Source of the DNA: Pseudomonadota bacterium
Lineage (GTDB): Bacteria > Pseudomonadota > Gammaproteobacteria > Steroidobacterales > Steroidobacteraceae
NCBI GenBank assembly: GCA_021815905.1
Contig: JAKAZP010000164.1
Coordinates: 1-6,117, forward strand
DNA: 6,117 nucleotides
Direction of reading: 5' to 3'
Positions 1-5,272 of this stretch are shown one piece after another. A program made the position numbers and the translations under genes. Within the stretch, counting starts at the first letter, position 1; each line of letters begins with the position of its first letter. The notes beneath the pieces were generated by a model that saw only the letters and a program-made list of their open reading frames with translations, was not told where the DNA came from and made no database searches.

Positions 1-86
1 CCCTGCGCACCGAGCGCCGGCGGCAGGCCGGCGAGGACCAGCAAGGACAGTGCGACGAACCACTGGGTGGAGGTTGTGGCCTTCAT
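1..86 (-). CDS. Exported protein, N-terminal fragment (signal peptide only)
   Basis: Only the first 28 codons are inside the window, because the gene runs off its left edge. The visible residues begin MKATTSTQWFVALSLLVLAG and continue to LPPALGAQ. This is a typical Sec signal peptide: one Lys near the start, a hydrophobic core of about residues 10-20, then a Pro/Gly-containing region with a plausible cleavage site after ALG or ALGA near residues 25-27. No Cys follows, so it is probably a soluble periplasmic or outer-membrane protein rather than a lipoprotein. The ATG at 86-84 was chosen because an AGGGA Shine-Dalgarno-like sequence (95-99 on the minus strand) lies 8 nt upstream. The mature domain is not visible, so no function can be given. 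Confidence 0.75.
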   Translation of the reverse strand, partial: MKATTSTQWFVALSLLVLAGLPPALGAQ

Positions 87-155
87 CTCGGTCTTCCCTT
101 CACAATATTTGGACCCCCGCCGGAATCGATCCCCCTGAATCCGCATTCGCGCGCC

Positions 156-185
156 CGCGTGTCCGTTCGCTCGAGCGGACACGCG
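156..185. repeat. 10-bp perfect inverted repeat upstream of the exported-protein gene
   Basis: CGCGTGTCCG (156-165) is the exact reverse complement of CGGACACGCG (176-185), with a 10-nt spacer. Three bases on each side of the spacer (167-169 with 172-174) can also pair. It lies 70-99 nt upstream of the start codon at 86. No T-run follows in either direction, so it is more likely an operator dyad or a structured 5' leader than an intrinsic terminator. A related GCGGACA half-site recurs at 241-247. Confidence 0.6.
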
Positions 186-209
186 CCGAAGGTGACCGGC
201 GGGCGCGGC

Positions 210-239
210 ATTCTATGATGATGGGGCTCGCGTTCGCCA
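210..239 (-). promoter_or_regulatory. Weak candidate sigma-70 promoter for the exported-protein gene
   Basis: Read on the minus strand, TAGAAT (215-210) matches five of six bases of the -10 consensus. A poor -35 candidate, TGGCGA (239-234), sits 18 bp upstream. The transcript would start near 203 and carry a leader of about 117 nt that contains the 156-185 dyad. The -35 match is only three of six, so this is tentative. Confidence 0.3.
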
Positions 240-303
240 CGCGGACAAGCGAGCGATTCCGTCAGCTCGTCGCCAACGGACCGGTGAATGGAAGTTGAAT
301 CAC

Positions 304-339
304 CACGGCGCTCGGCGCGGGTGGTGCCGGAGCGCCGTG
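304..339 (-). terminator. Strong hairpin 3' of the membrane-protein gene, candidate terminator
   Basis: CACGGCGCTC (304-313) and GAGCGCCGTG (330-339) are perfect reverse complements, a 10-bp GC-rich stem. With one bulged G at 329, five more pairs can extend it inward (314-318 with 324-328, one of them a G-U). It begins 15 nt past the stop codon of the membrane-protein gene on the minus strand. The sequence after it, GTGATTCAACTTCCATT, is only mildly T-rich, so it is not a textbook intrinsic terminator. It could instead protect the mRNA 3' end or act as a dyad operator. The 268-bp region 87-354 otherwise shows no convincing gene. Confidence 0.5.
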
Positions 340-354
340 TTCAGTTGCAACGCC

Positions 355-882
355 TCATCCGGCGGCCGGTCCAACCCCCGCGTCCGGCTTGGCCGGGCGC
401 GCCGCCGCGGACGGCGACGTCGCCGGCGGTCGGGCGCAGAACGCCACGATCCAGCCGAAGAGCAGCATGGCGGCGAGATTCTCCAGCGCCTTCGCCGGAC
501 GCAGGTAGGCCACGATCTGACTCAGGGTGACCGGAGCCGCCGAGAGCGGCACCACGACGAAATTCATCACGAGAAAGATCACGATGCCCGCGACGATTCC
601 GCCGAGCCACCATCGCCGGCGCAGTGACGGCGCGGATGCGGTGGCCAGCAGGTAGATCGCCGCGATGAGTGTCGACATCAGCCACTGGAGAACGAGGCCC
701 AGCGCCGCCGCCGGAGCGCCGAGCGTGAAGGAGGCGCGGCCCAGCACTCCGCTCGCGATGTTGTGCAGGATGATGGCCGGCCCGCGCGAGTTGATGAGGC
801 AGGCGGCTCCGATGTCGATGGTTCCGGCGACGAGGCCCGCCGTGACCGCCGCACGCAGCCCCGAGGAAGCGGTGATTCTCAC
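355..882 (-). CDS. Uncharacterised four-helix inner-membrane protein
   Basis: This is a 175-residue protein with four likely transmembrane helices at about residues 8-30, 55-80, 91-113 and 132-149. A Pro/Ala-rich tail follows from about residue 151. Visible landmarks are TAGLVAGTIDIGAA in helix 1, ILHNIASGVLGRASFTLGAP between helices 1 and 2, and the run GIVAGIVIFLVMNFVVVPLS in helix 3. I have a general impression of similar unnamed proteobacterial membrane proteins with an 'IASG.LG' loop and a 'MN.VV.PLS' helix, but I cannot name a family. The start is GTG at 882-880, chosen because a GGGGGCGA Shine-Dalgarno-like stretch lies just upstream and helix 1 begins soon after. An overlapping reading frame at 341-1000 lacks hydrophobic organisation and is a shadow. 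The gene is divergent from the small lipoprotein gene. Its biological role is unknown. Confidence 0.8.
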   Translation of the reverse strand: MRITASSGLRAAVTAGLVAGTIDIGAACLINSRGPAIILHNIASGVLGRASFTLGAPAAALGLVLQWLMSTLIAAIYLLATASAPSLRRRWWLGGIVAGIVIFLVMNFVVVPLSAAPVTLSQIVAYLRPAKALENLAAMLLFGWIVAFCARPPATSPSAAARPAKPDAGVGPAAG

Positions 883-906
883 GATTCGCCCCCGATTTCC
901 GCGAAT

Positions 907-928
907 GCCGGGATTCTACGCCGGGATT
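907..928. repeat. Short direct repeat in the divergent spacer
   Basis: GCCGGGATT occurs at 907-915 and again at 920-928, a 13-bp period separated by four bases. It overlaps the candidate -10 box of the membrane-protein gene at 913-918. It could be a pair of regulator half-sites on one helix face, but nine bases in GC-rich DNA may also recur by chance. Confidence 0.35.
913..918 (-). promoter_or_regulatory. Candidate -10 box for the membrane-protein gene
   Basis: On the minus strand TAGAAT (918-913) matches five of six bases of the sigma-70 -10 consensus. It would start transcription near 906, giving a leader of about 24 nt that includes the GGGGGCGA ribosome-binding region. No convincing -35 hexamer is present at 16-18 bp spacing. 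Confidence 0.35.
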
Positions 929-1018
929 GCGGTGCGGGCATGGCGATTGCGAGCCGCCTCGTGCGCGCGCGCGTCCGCACGCGGCGCGTCGCCGGATCAA
1001 TCTGCCGGGAGGCCGGGT

Positions 1019-1231
1019 ATGCGAGGAGCAAGAAGTGTTTCATGGCTGAGCGGTCTGCTCGCGCTCAGCGGCCTGCTCGGCGGCTGTGTCGTCGAGCCGC
1101 ACCACGGAGATCATGGTCGGGGCGGGTATTACGGCGAGCCGCAAGAGGGCTACTACGACCGCGACCACCATCGGTACTGGCACGATCACAGGTGGCGCCG
1201 CTGCGACCGGGACGACCCGCACTGCCATTGA
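1019..1231 (+). CDS. Small His/Tyr-rich lipoprotein, function unknown
   Basis: This 70-residue protein has a lipoprotein signal peptide: a basic start (MRGAR), a hydrophobic core at residues 8-20, and a lipobox LGGC with the lipidated Cys at residue 23. The mature part of 48 residues is very polar, with nine His, five Tyr, many Asp and Arg, and two further Cys at 62 and 69 near the C terminus. The start at 1019 was chosen because GGGAGG (1007-1012) sits 6 nt upstream and the signal peptide begins immediately; longer in-frame starts would bury the signal sequence. The composition suggests metal binding or a surface-exposed envelope role, but this is inference. The gene is divergent from the membrane protein and convergent with dut. 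It could be a member of the common, poorly defined short Gly/Tyr/His lipoproteins of proteobacteria. Confidence 0.75.
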   Translation: MRGARSVSWLSGLLALSGLLGGCVVEPHHGDHGRGGYYGEPQEGYYDRDHHRYWHDHRWRRCDRDDPHCH

Positions 1232-1233
1232 CG

Positions 1234-1251
1234 GGGCGCCGGACGGCGCCC
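1234..1251. terminator. GC hairpin between convergent lipoprotein gene and dut
   Basis: GGGCGCC (1234-1240) pairs perfectly with GGCGCCC (1245-1251) around a GGAC tetraloop. It fills most of the 24-bp gap between two convergent stop codons and, being symmetric, could serve both strands. No T-run follows on either side, so termination efficiency is uncertain. Confidence 0.45.
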
Positions 1252-1255
1252 GGCC

Positions 1256-1738
1256 TCACTCTCTCCCGGAGTGGCCGAAGCCGCCCGCGCCGCGCGCGCT
1301 GTCCTCGAAGGACTGCACGATCTCGAGCGCCACCTGTACGACGGGCACGACCACGAGCTGGGCGATCCGCTCGCCGGGCCGGATCAGAAAGGGCTCGCGG
1401 CCGCGATTCCAACACGACACCAGCAGCTGACCCTGGTAATCCGAGTCGATGAGGCCGACCAGGTTGCCGAGCACGACGCCGTGCTTGTGGCCGAGACCCG
1501 AGCGCGGCAGGATCATCGCCGCGAGGCCGGGATCATCCAGGTGAATGGCCATGCCGGTCGGGATGAGCTCGGCCCGTCCCGGCTCCAGGTTGAGCGGTTC
1601 GGCGAGACAGGCGCGCAGATCGAGACCCGCGGAGCCGGCGGTGGCGTAGGCCGGCAGGGGAAATTCCCGGCCGAGGCGCGCATCGAGGATCCTGACCTCG
1701 AGCGGCCGGCGCGCCGCTGCCCGCACCGGCTCGCTCAC
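1256..1738 (-). CDS. dut: Deoxyuridine 5'-triphosphate nucleotidohydrolase (dUTPase)
   Basis: Dut hydrolyses dUTP to dUMP and pyrophosphate in the cytoplasm, keeping uracil out of DNA and supplying dUMP for thymidylate synthesis. The 160-residue protein carries all five trimeric dUTPase motifs in order: I, AGLDLRA (about 37-43); II, PRSGLG (78-83); [18 protein letters not shown] (91-105); [14 protein letters not shown] (121-132); [13 protein letters not shown] at the C terminus. D98 aligns with the catalytic Asp90 of the E. coli enzyme and Y101 with its deoxyribose-selecting Tyr93. The start is GTG at 1738-1736, which overlaps the coaBC stop as GTGA. No good Shine-Dalgarno sequence is visible, so translation is probably coupled to coaBC. 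The N terminus is about eight residues longer than the E. coli protein. Family assignment is very secure; the exact start is slightly less so. Confidence 0.97.
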   Translation of the reverse strand: MSEPVRAAARRPLEVRILDARLGREFPLPAYATAGSAGLDLRACLAEPLNLEPGRAELIPTGMAIHLDDPGLAAMILPRSGLGHKHGVVLGNLVGLIDSDYQGQLLVSCWNRGREPFLIRPGERIAQLVVVPVVQVALEIVQSFEDSARGAGGFGHSGRE

Positions 1739-2964
1739 GCCGGTGCCGTGCCGCGCTGCGGCGCAGGCCGCCGGGAGGCCGAGTACGATTCCGCGACCAG
1801 CCGTATGAGCTCGCGCGCGAGCTCGAGCTTGGGGCCCACGCCGAGATCGCGCCGCGCATCGCGCCAAAGCACGACCAGGTGGTTCTCGTCGCTGTCGAAC
1901 ACCTTCGCGTCGCCGACCTCGTTGGCGGCGATCATGTCGAGGTTCTTCTTCACGAGCTTGGCACGCGCGTTCTGCTCCACCGACTGAGTCTCGGCCGCGA
2001 AGCCGACGACGAAGGGACGGTCGGCACGCGCCGCGACGGTCGCGAGCACGTCGGGCGTGCGCTCCATCCCGAGCTCGAGGGCTTCGGCGCTCTTCTTGAT
2101 CTTCTGCTCCTTGGGACTCGCCGGACGGTAGTCGGCGACCGCGGCCGTCGATATGAAAATGTCGACCCCGCCGAGCTCGCGCATGACGGCGGCCAACATG
2201 CTCTCGGCGCTCTCGACGTCCACGCGTCGTATGCCCGCGGGCGTCGCCAGGCTCACCGGCCCGCTGACGAGCACGACCTCGGCGCCTGCCTCGTGCGCGG
2301 CCTGCGCAACCGCGAAGCCCATCTTGCCGGAGCTGCGGTTGCTGATGAAGCGCACCGGGTCGATGCGCTCGCGCGTCGGGCCTGCCGTGATGAGCACCTT
2401 GCGGCCCGCGAGCACTCCGCCGCGCGCGGCGAGCATGTGCTCGAGGCGCTCGAGCAGCTCGGCAGGCTCGAGCAGGCGCCCCGCGCCCATCTCGCCGCAA
2501 GCCTGGCCGCCCTCGGCCGGCCCGAAGACTCGAATGCCGCGCGCGCGGAGCTTTTCCACGTTGGCGACCGTCGCGGCGTTGGACCACATGATGCGGTTCA
2601 TGGCGGGGGCGACCGCGATCTGCGCCTCGGTGGCGAGGCAGATCGTCGAGAGCAGATCCCCGGCCAGGCCTGCGGCGAGGCGGGCCAGGAAATCGGCGCT
2701 GGCCGGGGCGATGAGCACCGCATCGGCCCACCGCGCGAGCTCGATGTGCCCCATCGCCGCCTCCGCCGCCGCGTCCCACAGGTCGAGACGCACCGGTCGA
2801 CCCGAGAGCGCCTGGAAGGTCGTGGGGCCCACGAACTCGCGGGCGGATTCCGTCATCACCACCTGAACGTCGGCCTGGCGCTCGCGCAGCCGCCGCACGA
2901 GATCCGCGGCCTTGTAGGCGGCGATGCCGCCGGTCACGCCGAGCAGGATGCGTCTGCCTTGCAT
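1735..2964 (-). CDS. coaBC: Bifunctional phosphopantothenoylcysteine decarboxylase / phosphopantothenate-cysteine ligase
   Basis: CoaBC (Dfp) performs two steps of coenzyme A synthesis. The CoaB half joins 4'-phosphopantothenate to cysteine using CTP, and the CoaC half decarboxylates the product to 4'-phosphopantetheine using FMN. The 409-residue protein is of usual length. The N-terminal CoaC flavoprotein domain shows [11 protein letters not shown] (9-19), the active-site His in GHIE (H73), the PAMN motif (120-123) and the catalytic Cys in [10 protein letters not shown] (C156). The CoaB domain from about residue 188 shows ITAGPTRE, the SNRSSGKMG dimer and active-site motif (208-216), AAVADYR (274-280), KIKK (288-291) and KKNLD (339-343). 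The ATG at 2964 fits the family N terminus; an in-frame TTG at 3000 would add 12 atypical residues. No Shine-Dalgarno sequence precedes the ATG, and a promoter appears to place +1 at the ATG itself. It is followed by dut with a 4-nt overlap, as a probable two-gene operon. Confidence 0.97.
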   Translation of the reverse strand: MQGRRILLGVTGGIAAYKAADLVRRLRERQADVQVVMTESAREFVGPTTFQALSGRPVRLDLWDAAAEAAMGHIELARWADAVLIAPASADFLARLAAGLAGDLLSTICLATEAQIAVAPAMNRIMWSNAATVANVEKLRARGIRVFGPAEGGQACGEMGAGRLLEPAELLERLEHMLAARGGVLAGRKVLITAGPTRERIDPVRFISNRSSGKMGFAVAQAAHEAGAEVVLVSGPVSLATPAGIRRVDVESAESMLAAVMRELGGVDIFISTAAVADYRPASPKEQKIKKSAEALELGMERTPDVLATVAARADRPFVVGFAAETQSVEQNARAKLVKKNLDMIAANEVGDAKVFDSDENHLVVLWRDARRDLGVGPKLELARELIRLVAESYSASRRPAPQRGTAPA

Positions 2965-2970
2965 GCGCGG

Positions 2971-3000
2971 ATTATCAGGCGCGGCTCCCCGCCCGCGCAA
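2971..3000 (-). promoter_or_regulatory. Candidate coaBC-dut promoter (possibly leaderless)
   Basis: On the minus strand, GATAAT (2976-2971) matches five of six bases of the -10 consensus. TTGCGC (3000-2995) matches three of six -35 bases, including the TTG, with an 18-bp spacer. Seven nucleotides past the -10 box is 2964, exactly the A of the coaBC ATG. Together with the absence of a Shine-Dalgarno sequence this suggests a leaderless or nearly leaderless mRNA. Confidence 0.45.
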
Positions 3001-3009
3001 ACGACCGGC

Positions 3010-3034
3010 TCCGCAACAGCGGAATAATTGCGGA
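3010..3034. repeat. Operator-like dyad in the coaBC/radC divergent spacer
   Basis: TCCGCAA (3010-3016) and TTGCGGA (3028-3034) are perfect reverse complements with an 11-nt spacer. A third partial copy, GCGGA (3019-3023), lies inside and can pair with TCCGC instead. The dyad lies just upstream of the candidate coaBC -35 box and within the radC upstream region, so a bound regulator could affect both genes. No regulator is assigned. Confidence 0.4.
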
Positions 3035-3056
3035 AACCGGGGTCTTTCTGCCTCTG

Positions 3057-3074
3057 CCGCCGGGAGCCCGGCGG
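3057..3074 (+). repeat. Perfect inverted repeat abutting the longer radC start
   Basis: CCGCCGGG (3057-3064) pairs with CCCGGCGG (3067-3074) around a central AG. As RNA it would form a stem of about 7 bp with a GAGC loop. It contains the GGGAG ribosome-binding candidate for the ATG at 3075 and ends one base before that ATG, so folding could hide that start. Confidence 0.5.
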
Positions 3075-3809
3075 ATGGATCATGGCGTAAGCCGGGATGA
3101 GCTCATGGACTCTCGATTGGAACGACCGCCGCAATCCCTCGCCATCCGGGAATGGCCGCGAAGCGAACGCCCCCGCGAAAAGCTCCTCGAGCGGGGTCCG
3201 CATGCGCTCTCGGACGCCGAGCTGCTCGCGCTCCTGCTCGGCTCCGGTACCCGGGGCTGCTCGGCGGTCGCCCTGGCGCGCTCGCTGCTCAAGGACTTCG
3301 GCTCCCTGCGCGGACTGCTCGGGGGCCGCCTCTCGAGCTGGCGGCGCAAAGGCGTGGGACCGGCGCGCTACGCCGCGGTGCAGGCGGGGATCGAGCTTGC
3401 CAAGCGCCACCTCCAGGAGCAGATGCGAGCGGGCTCGCCGCTCAACTCGCCCCAGGCGACACACCGGTTTCTGACGGCGCAGCTCCGGGACCGGCCCTAC
3501 GAGGTGTTCTGCTGCATCTATCTGGACAATCGCCACCGGCTGATCGCCTTCGAGGAGCTCTTCCGGGGCACCGTGGACTGCGCTCAGGTGCATCCCCGGG
3601 AGGTGCTCCGACAGGTGCTCCTGCACAATGCCTCGGCGGTGATCGTGGCGCACAATCACCCCTCCGGCGTGCTCGAGCCGAGCCCGGCCGACGACCTGAT
3701 CACCCGCCGGCTGAAGGATCTGCTCGGCCTGATGGACGTGCGCGTGATCGATCACCTGATCGTGGGCGAGGGACGCTGCTATTCCTTCGCCGAGCACGGG
3801 CTCCTGTAG
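3075..3809 (+). CDS. radC: RadC family JAMM/MPN-fold protein
   Basis: RadC proteins have an N-terminal helix-hairpin-helix-like region and a C-terminal JAMM/MPN metal-binding fold. The name comes from a radiation-sensitivity locus, but a direct DNA-repair role for the E. coli protein is disputed and its biochemical function is unsettled. Here 244 residues show RPREKLL (32-38), ALSDAELLA (44-52), the hairpin-like GVGPARYAAVQ (93-103), VHPREV (172-177) and the JAMM motif HNHPSG with the downstream Ser/Asp (H193, H195, S203, D206); E160 or E161 is the likely upstream acidic residue. The start is uncertain. The ATG at 3075 has GGGAG 8 nt upstream but within a hairpin. The ATG at 3105 has GGGA 7 nt upstream and gives 234 residues, nearer the family's usual length. 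The gene is divergent from coaBC and sits upstream of rpmBG, as in E. coli. Confidence 0.95.
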   Translation: MDHGVSRDELMDSRLERPPQSLAIREWPRSERPREKLLERGPHALSDAELLALLLGSGTRGCSAVALARSLLKDFGSLRGLLGGRLSSWRRKGVGPARYAAVQAGIELAKRHLQEQMRAGSPLNSPQATHRFLTAQLRDRPYEVFCCIYLDNRHRLIAFEELFRGTVDCAQVHPREVLRQVLLHNASAVIVAHNHPSGVLEPSPADDLITRRLKDLLGLMDVRVIDHLIVGEGRCYSFAEHGLL

Positions 3810-3825
3810 CGGCGCGAGGCGCCGC
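3809..3825 (+). terminator. Hairpin at the radC stop codon, candidate terminator
   Basis: GCGGCGC (3809-3815) pairs perfectly with GCGCCGC (3819-3825) around a GAG loop, starting at the last base of the TAG stop. The following CCCCTCTCTTG is pyrimidine-rich but is not a clean T-run. It may partly separate radC transcription from the independent rpmB promoter just downstream. Confidence 0.4.
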
Positions 3826-3837
3826 GGATCCCCTCTC

Positions 3838-3866
3838 TTGCCCGCGCCCGGCACTCCTGGTATAAA
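3838..3866 (+). promoter_or_regulatory. Strong sigma-70 extended -10 promoter of rpmB-rpmG
   Basis: TTGCCC (3838-3843; four of six -35 bases) and TATAAA (3861-3866; five of six -10 bases) are separated by an ideal 17 bp. A TG at 3858-3859 one base before the -10 box makes it an extended -10 promoter. Transcription should begin near 3873, giving a leader of about 56 nt before rpmB. This is the best promoter in the window, as expected for ribosomal-protein genes. Confidence 0.75.
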
Positions 3867-3877
3867 ACTCGGCTCCC

Positions 3878-3899
3878 GCGTCGGAGGTGGCTCCGTCGC
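3878..3899 (+). promoter_or_regulatory. Hairpin in the rpmB mRNA leader
   Basis: CGGAG (3882-3886) pairs with CTCCG (3891-3895) around a GTGG loop. Beyond a T-T mismatch, GCG (3878-3880) pairs with CGC (3897-3899). It begins about 5 nt into the predicted transcript. It could stabilise the 5' end or be a regulatory leader, but no L28 or L33 autoregulatory site is known to me for this locus. Confidence 0.35.
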
Positions 3900-3928
3900 A
3901 CCCAAGTATCTGAATTGCCAGGACACAT

Positions 3929-4165
3929 ATGTCGCGCGTCTGCGAGATCACCGGCAAGGGGCCGGCCGTCGGTAACCGCGTCTCCCACGCGAACAACAAG
4001 CGGCGCCGCCGCTTCCTGCCGAACCTGCGTACGCAGCGCTTCTGGCTCGAGCCCGAGAAGCGCTGGGTGAGCCTGCGCATCTCGATGCACGGCCTGCGCA
4101 CCATCGAGAAGAAGGGCATCGACAAGGTCGTTGCCGAGCTGCGTGCCCAGGGCATGAAGATCTAA
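3929..4165 (+). CDS. rpmB: Large-subunit ribosomal protein L28 (bL28)
   Basis: bL28 is a small basic protein of the 50S ribosomal subunit, assembled onto 23S rRNA. The 78-residue product has the same length as the E. coli protein. It begins [24 protein letters not shown], followed by an Arg/Lys cluster (KRRRRF), the [15 protein letters not shown] strand region (38-52) and a [11 protein letters not shown] segment, all characteristic of the family. An AGGA ribosome-binding site at 3920-3923 lies 5 nt before the ATG. It is driven by the extended -10 promoter at 3838-3866 and is followed after 15 bp by rpmG, with which it forms the conserved rpmBG operon. Confidence 0.98.
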   Translation: MSRVCEITGKGPAVGNRVSHANNKRRRRFLPNLRTQRFWLEPEKRWVSLRISMHGLRTIEKKGIDKVVAELRAQGMKI

Positions 4166-4180
4166 AGGCAGGACACGCCC

Positions 4181-4336
4181 ATGCGCGAGAAGATCAAGCT
4201 GCTCTCGTCGGCCGGCACGGGCCACTTCTACGTGACCACCAAGAACAAGCGGCTGCACCCGGACAAGCTCGAGGTGCGCAAGTTCGACCCCGTGGCGCGC
4301 AAGCACGTCGCCTACAAGGAATCCAAGATCAAGTAG
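4181..4336 (+). CDS. rpmG: Large-subunit ribosomal protein L33 (bL33), zinc-free form
   Basis: bL33 is a 50S subunit protein near the ribosomal E site. The 51-residue product reads [20 protein letters not shown] followed by a [10 protein letters not shown] segment and the end [12 protein letters not shown], aligning along almost the whole E. coli protein. It lacks the MAKG extension present at the E. coli N terminus. No Cys residues are present, so this is the zinc-independent (C-minus) paralogue type. AGGA at 4170-4173 lies 7 nt before the ATG. The gene follows rpmB by 15 bp and converges on ftsX with 12 bp between stop codons. No clear intrinsic terminator is visible in that gap. Confidence 0.97.
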   Translation: MREKIKLLSSAGTGHFYVTTKNKRLHPDKLEVRKFDPVARKHVAYKESKIK

Positions 4337-4348
4337 CGGCGAGAGCGC

Positions 4349-5272
4349 TCACGCGCGCGGCTCGATGCTGCGCAGGTGACGATGAGCCGACACCCAGGCG
4401 CCGAGCCAGCCGAGCGCCATGCCGCCGCCGAAGAGCGCGGCGAGCTCGTGACCTGATGGCCCGAGCAGAGCGTAGCCGCTGCCGTAGAGCTTCGCGAGGG
4501 TGGCCACCGGGCGCTCGAGCACGAGCATCGCGGCCTCCAGGATTCCCCAGGCGAGCAGCGCCCCGCCGACGCCATAGAGCAACCCCATATAGAGAAACGG
4601 CCGGCGGACGAACGCGTTCGAGCCGCCCACCAGCTTCGTGACCTCGATTTCCGCCCGGCGGTTGAGGATCTCGAGGCGGATGGTGTTGCCGATCACCGCC
4701 AGCACTCCCGCCCCGAGCAGCACCGCCGCGATCCCGACGAGGCGCTTCAGCACCTGCAGCATGGCGTTGAAGCGCAGCACCCACTCGGTGTCGAGCTGCA
4801 CCAGATCGACCTCCGGCCATGCGGCGAAGTAGCTGCGCAGGGATTCGAGCCGCGCCTCCGAGCCGGCATCGCTGCGCGGGACGACGCGCAGCACGTTCGG
4901 CAGAGGATTGGATTTCAGCGCATCGAGCGCGGCGCCGAACCCGGAATACTTGCGGAACTGCGCGAGGCCCTCGTCGGCCGCGATGACGGTGACCTCGCCG
5001 ACCCCCGCGCGCTGGCGCGCGGCGCGGGCGAGCGCGCGCACCTGCTGAAGCGGGACGCCGGGCTTGAAGTACACCGACATGTCGATCGCCCGGTCGAAGC
5101 CTCCGGTGGCCGACTCGGCGTTGCCCACCAGCAGCGCGAGCCCCGCGGGCAGCGCGAGCGCGAGCGCGATCACGAGCAGCGTGAGCACGGTCGCGAGCGG
5201 GTTGCGTGCGAGCCGGCCCAGGGAGCCGAGCAGCGCCTGCAGATGCCGGGTGCCGAGGATCACGGGACTCAT
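4349..5272 (-). CDS. ftsX: Cell-division ABC transporter permease-like subunit FtsX
   Basis: FtsX is the inner-membrane partner of the ATPase FtsE. In gammaproteobacteria the complex sits at the divisome and activates septal murein amidases through the EnvC-type adaptor bound to its periplasmic domain. The 307-residue protein has four predicted helices at about 27-49, 176-197, 226-250 and 276-295, with a large periplasmic domain between helices 1 and 2 (roughly 50-175). The cytoplasmic stretch NTIRLEILNRRAEIEVTKLVGGSNAFVRRPF (196-226, mostly) is the family hallmark that contacts FtsE. The protein is shorter than the 352-residue E. coli protein, mainly at the cytoplasmic N terminus. The ATG at 5272 overlaps the ftsE stop as ATGA and has no strong Shine-Dalgarno sequence, so coupling is likely. 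No rpoH follows it. Confidence 0.96.
   Translation of the reverse strand: MSPVILGTRHLQALLGSLGRLARNPLATVLTLLVIALALALPAGLALLVGNAESATGGFDRAIDMSVYFKPGVPLQQVRALARAARQRAGVGEVTVIAADEGLAQFRKYSGFGAALDALKSNPLPNVLRVVPRSDAGSEARLESLRSYFAAWPEVDLVQLDTEWVLRFNAMLQVLKRLVGIAAVLLGAGVLAVIGNTIRLEILNRRAEIEVTKLVGGSNAFVRRPFLYMGLLYGVGGALLAWGILEAAMLVLERPVATLAKLYGSGYALLGPSGHELAALFGGGMALGWLGAWVSAHRHLRSIEPRA

Noticed and set aside
221..298. A 26-27 residue open frame starting with ATG triplets in the 87-354 spacer
   Set aside because: It has no Shine-Dalgarno sequence, no recognisable composition and lies across a candidate promoter; chance frames are common in GC-rich DNA.
1739..2779. Upstream part of a long frame on the minus strand continuous with dut
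   Set aside because: It is an out-of-frame shadow of coaBC, Arg/Gly/Ala-rich without motifs. Only the part from 1738 is the real dut, so it is not a fusion.
1879..3027. A 382-codon plus-strand frame antisense to coaBC
   Set aside because: Its composition (His/Arg/Glu-rich, no domains) is the mirror of a high-GC gene on the other strand. CoaBC matches its family along its whole length.
3034..3056. A sigma-70 promoter for radC just upstream of its start
   Set aside because: TTGCGG at 3028 has no acceptable -10 at 16-18 bp, and AATAAT at 3023 has no acceptable -35, so no promoter is called.
2934..3926. A 330-codon minus-strand frame antisense to radC
   Set aside because: RadC on the plus strand has all family motifs. 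The antisense frame also crosses the rpmB promoter and the coaBC start.
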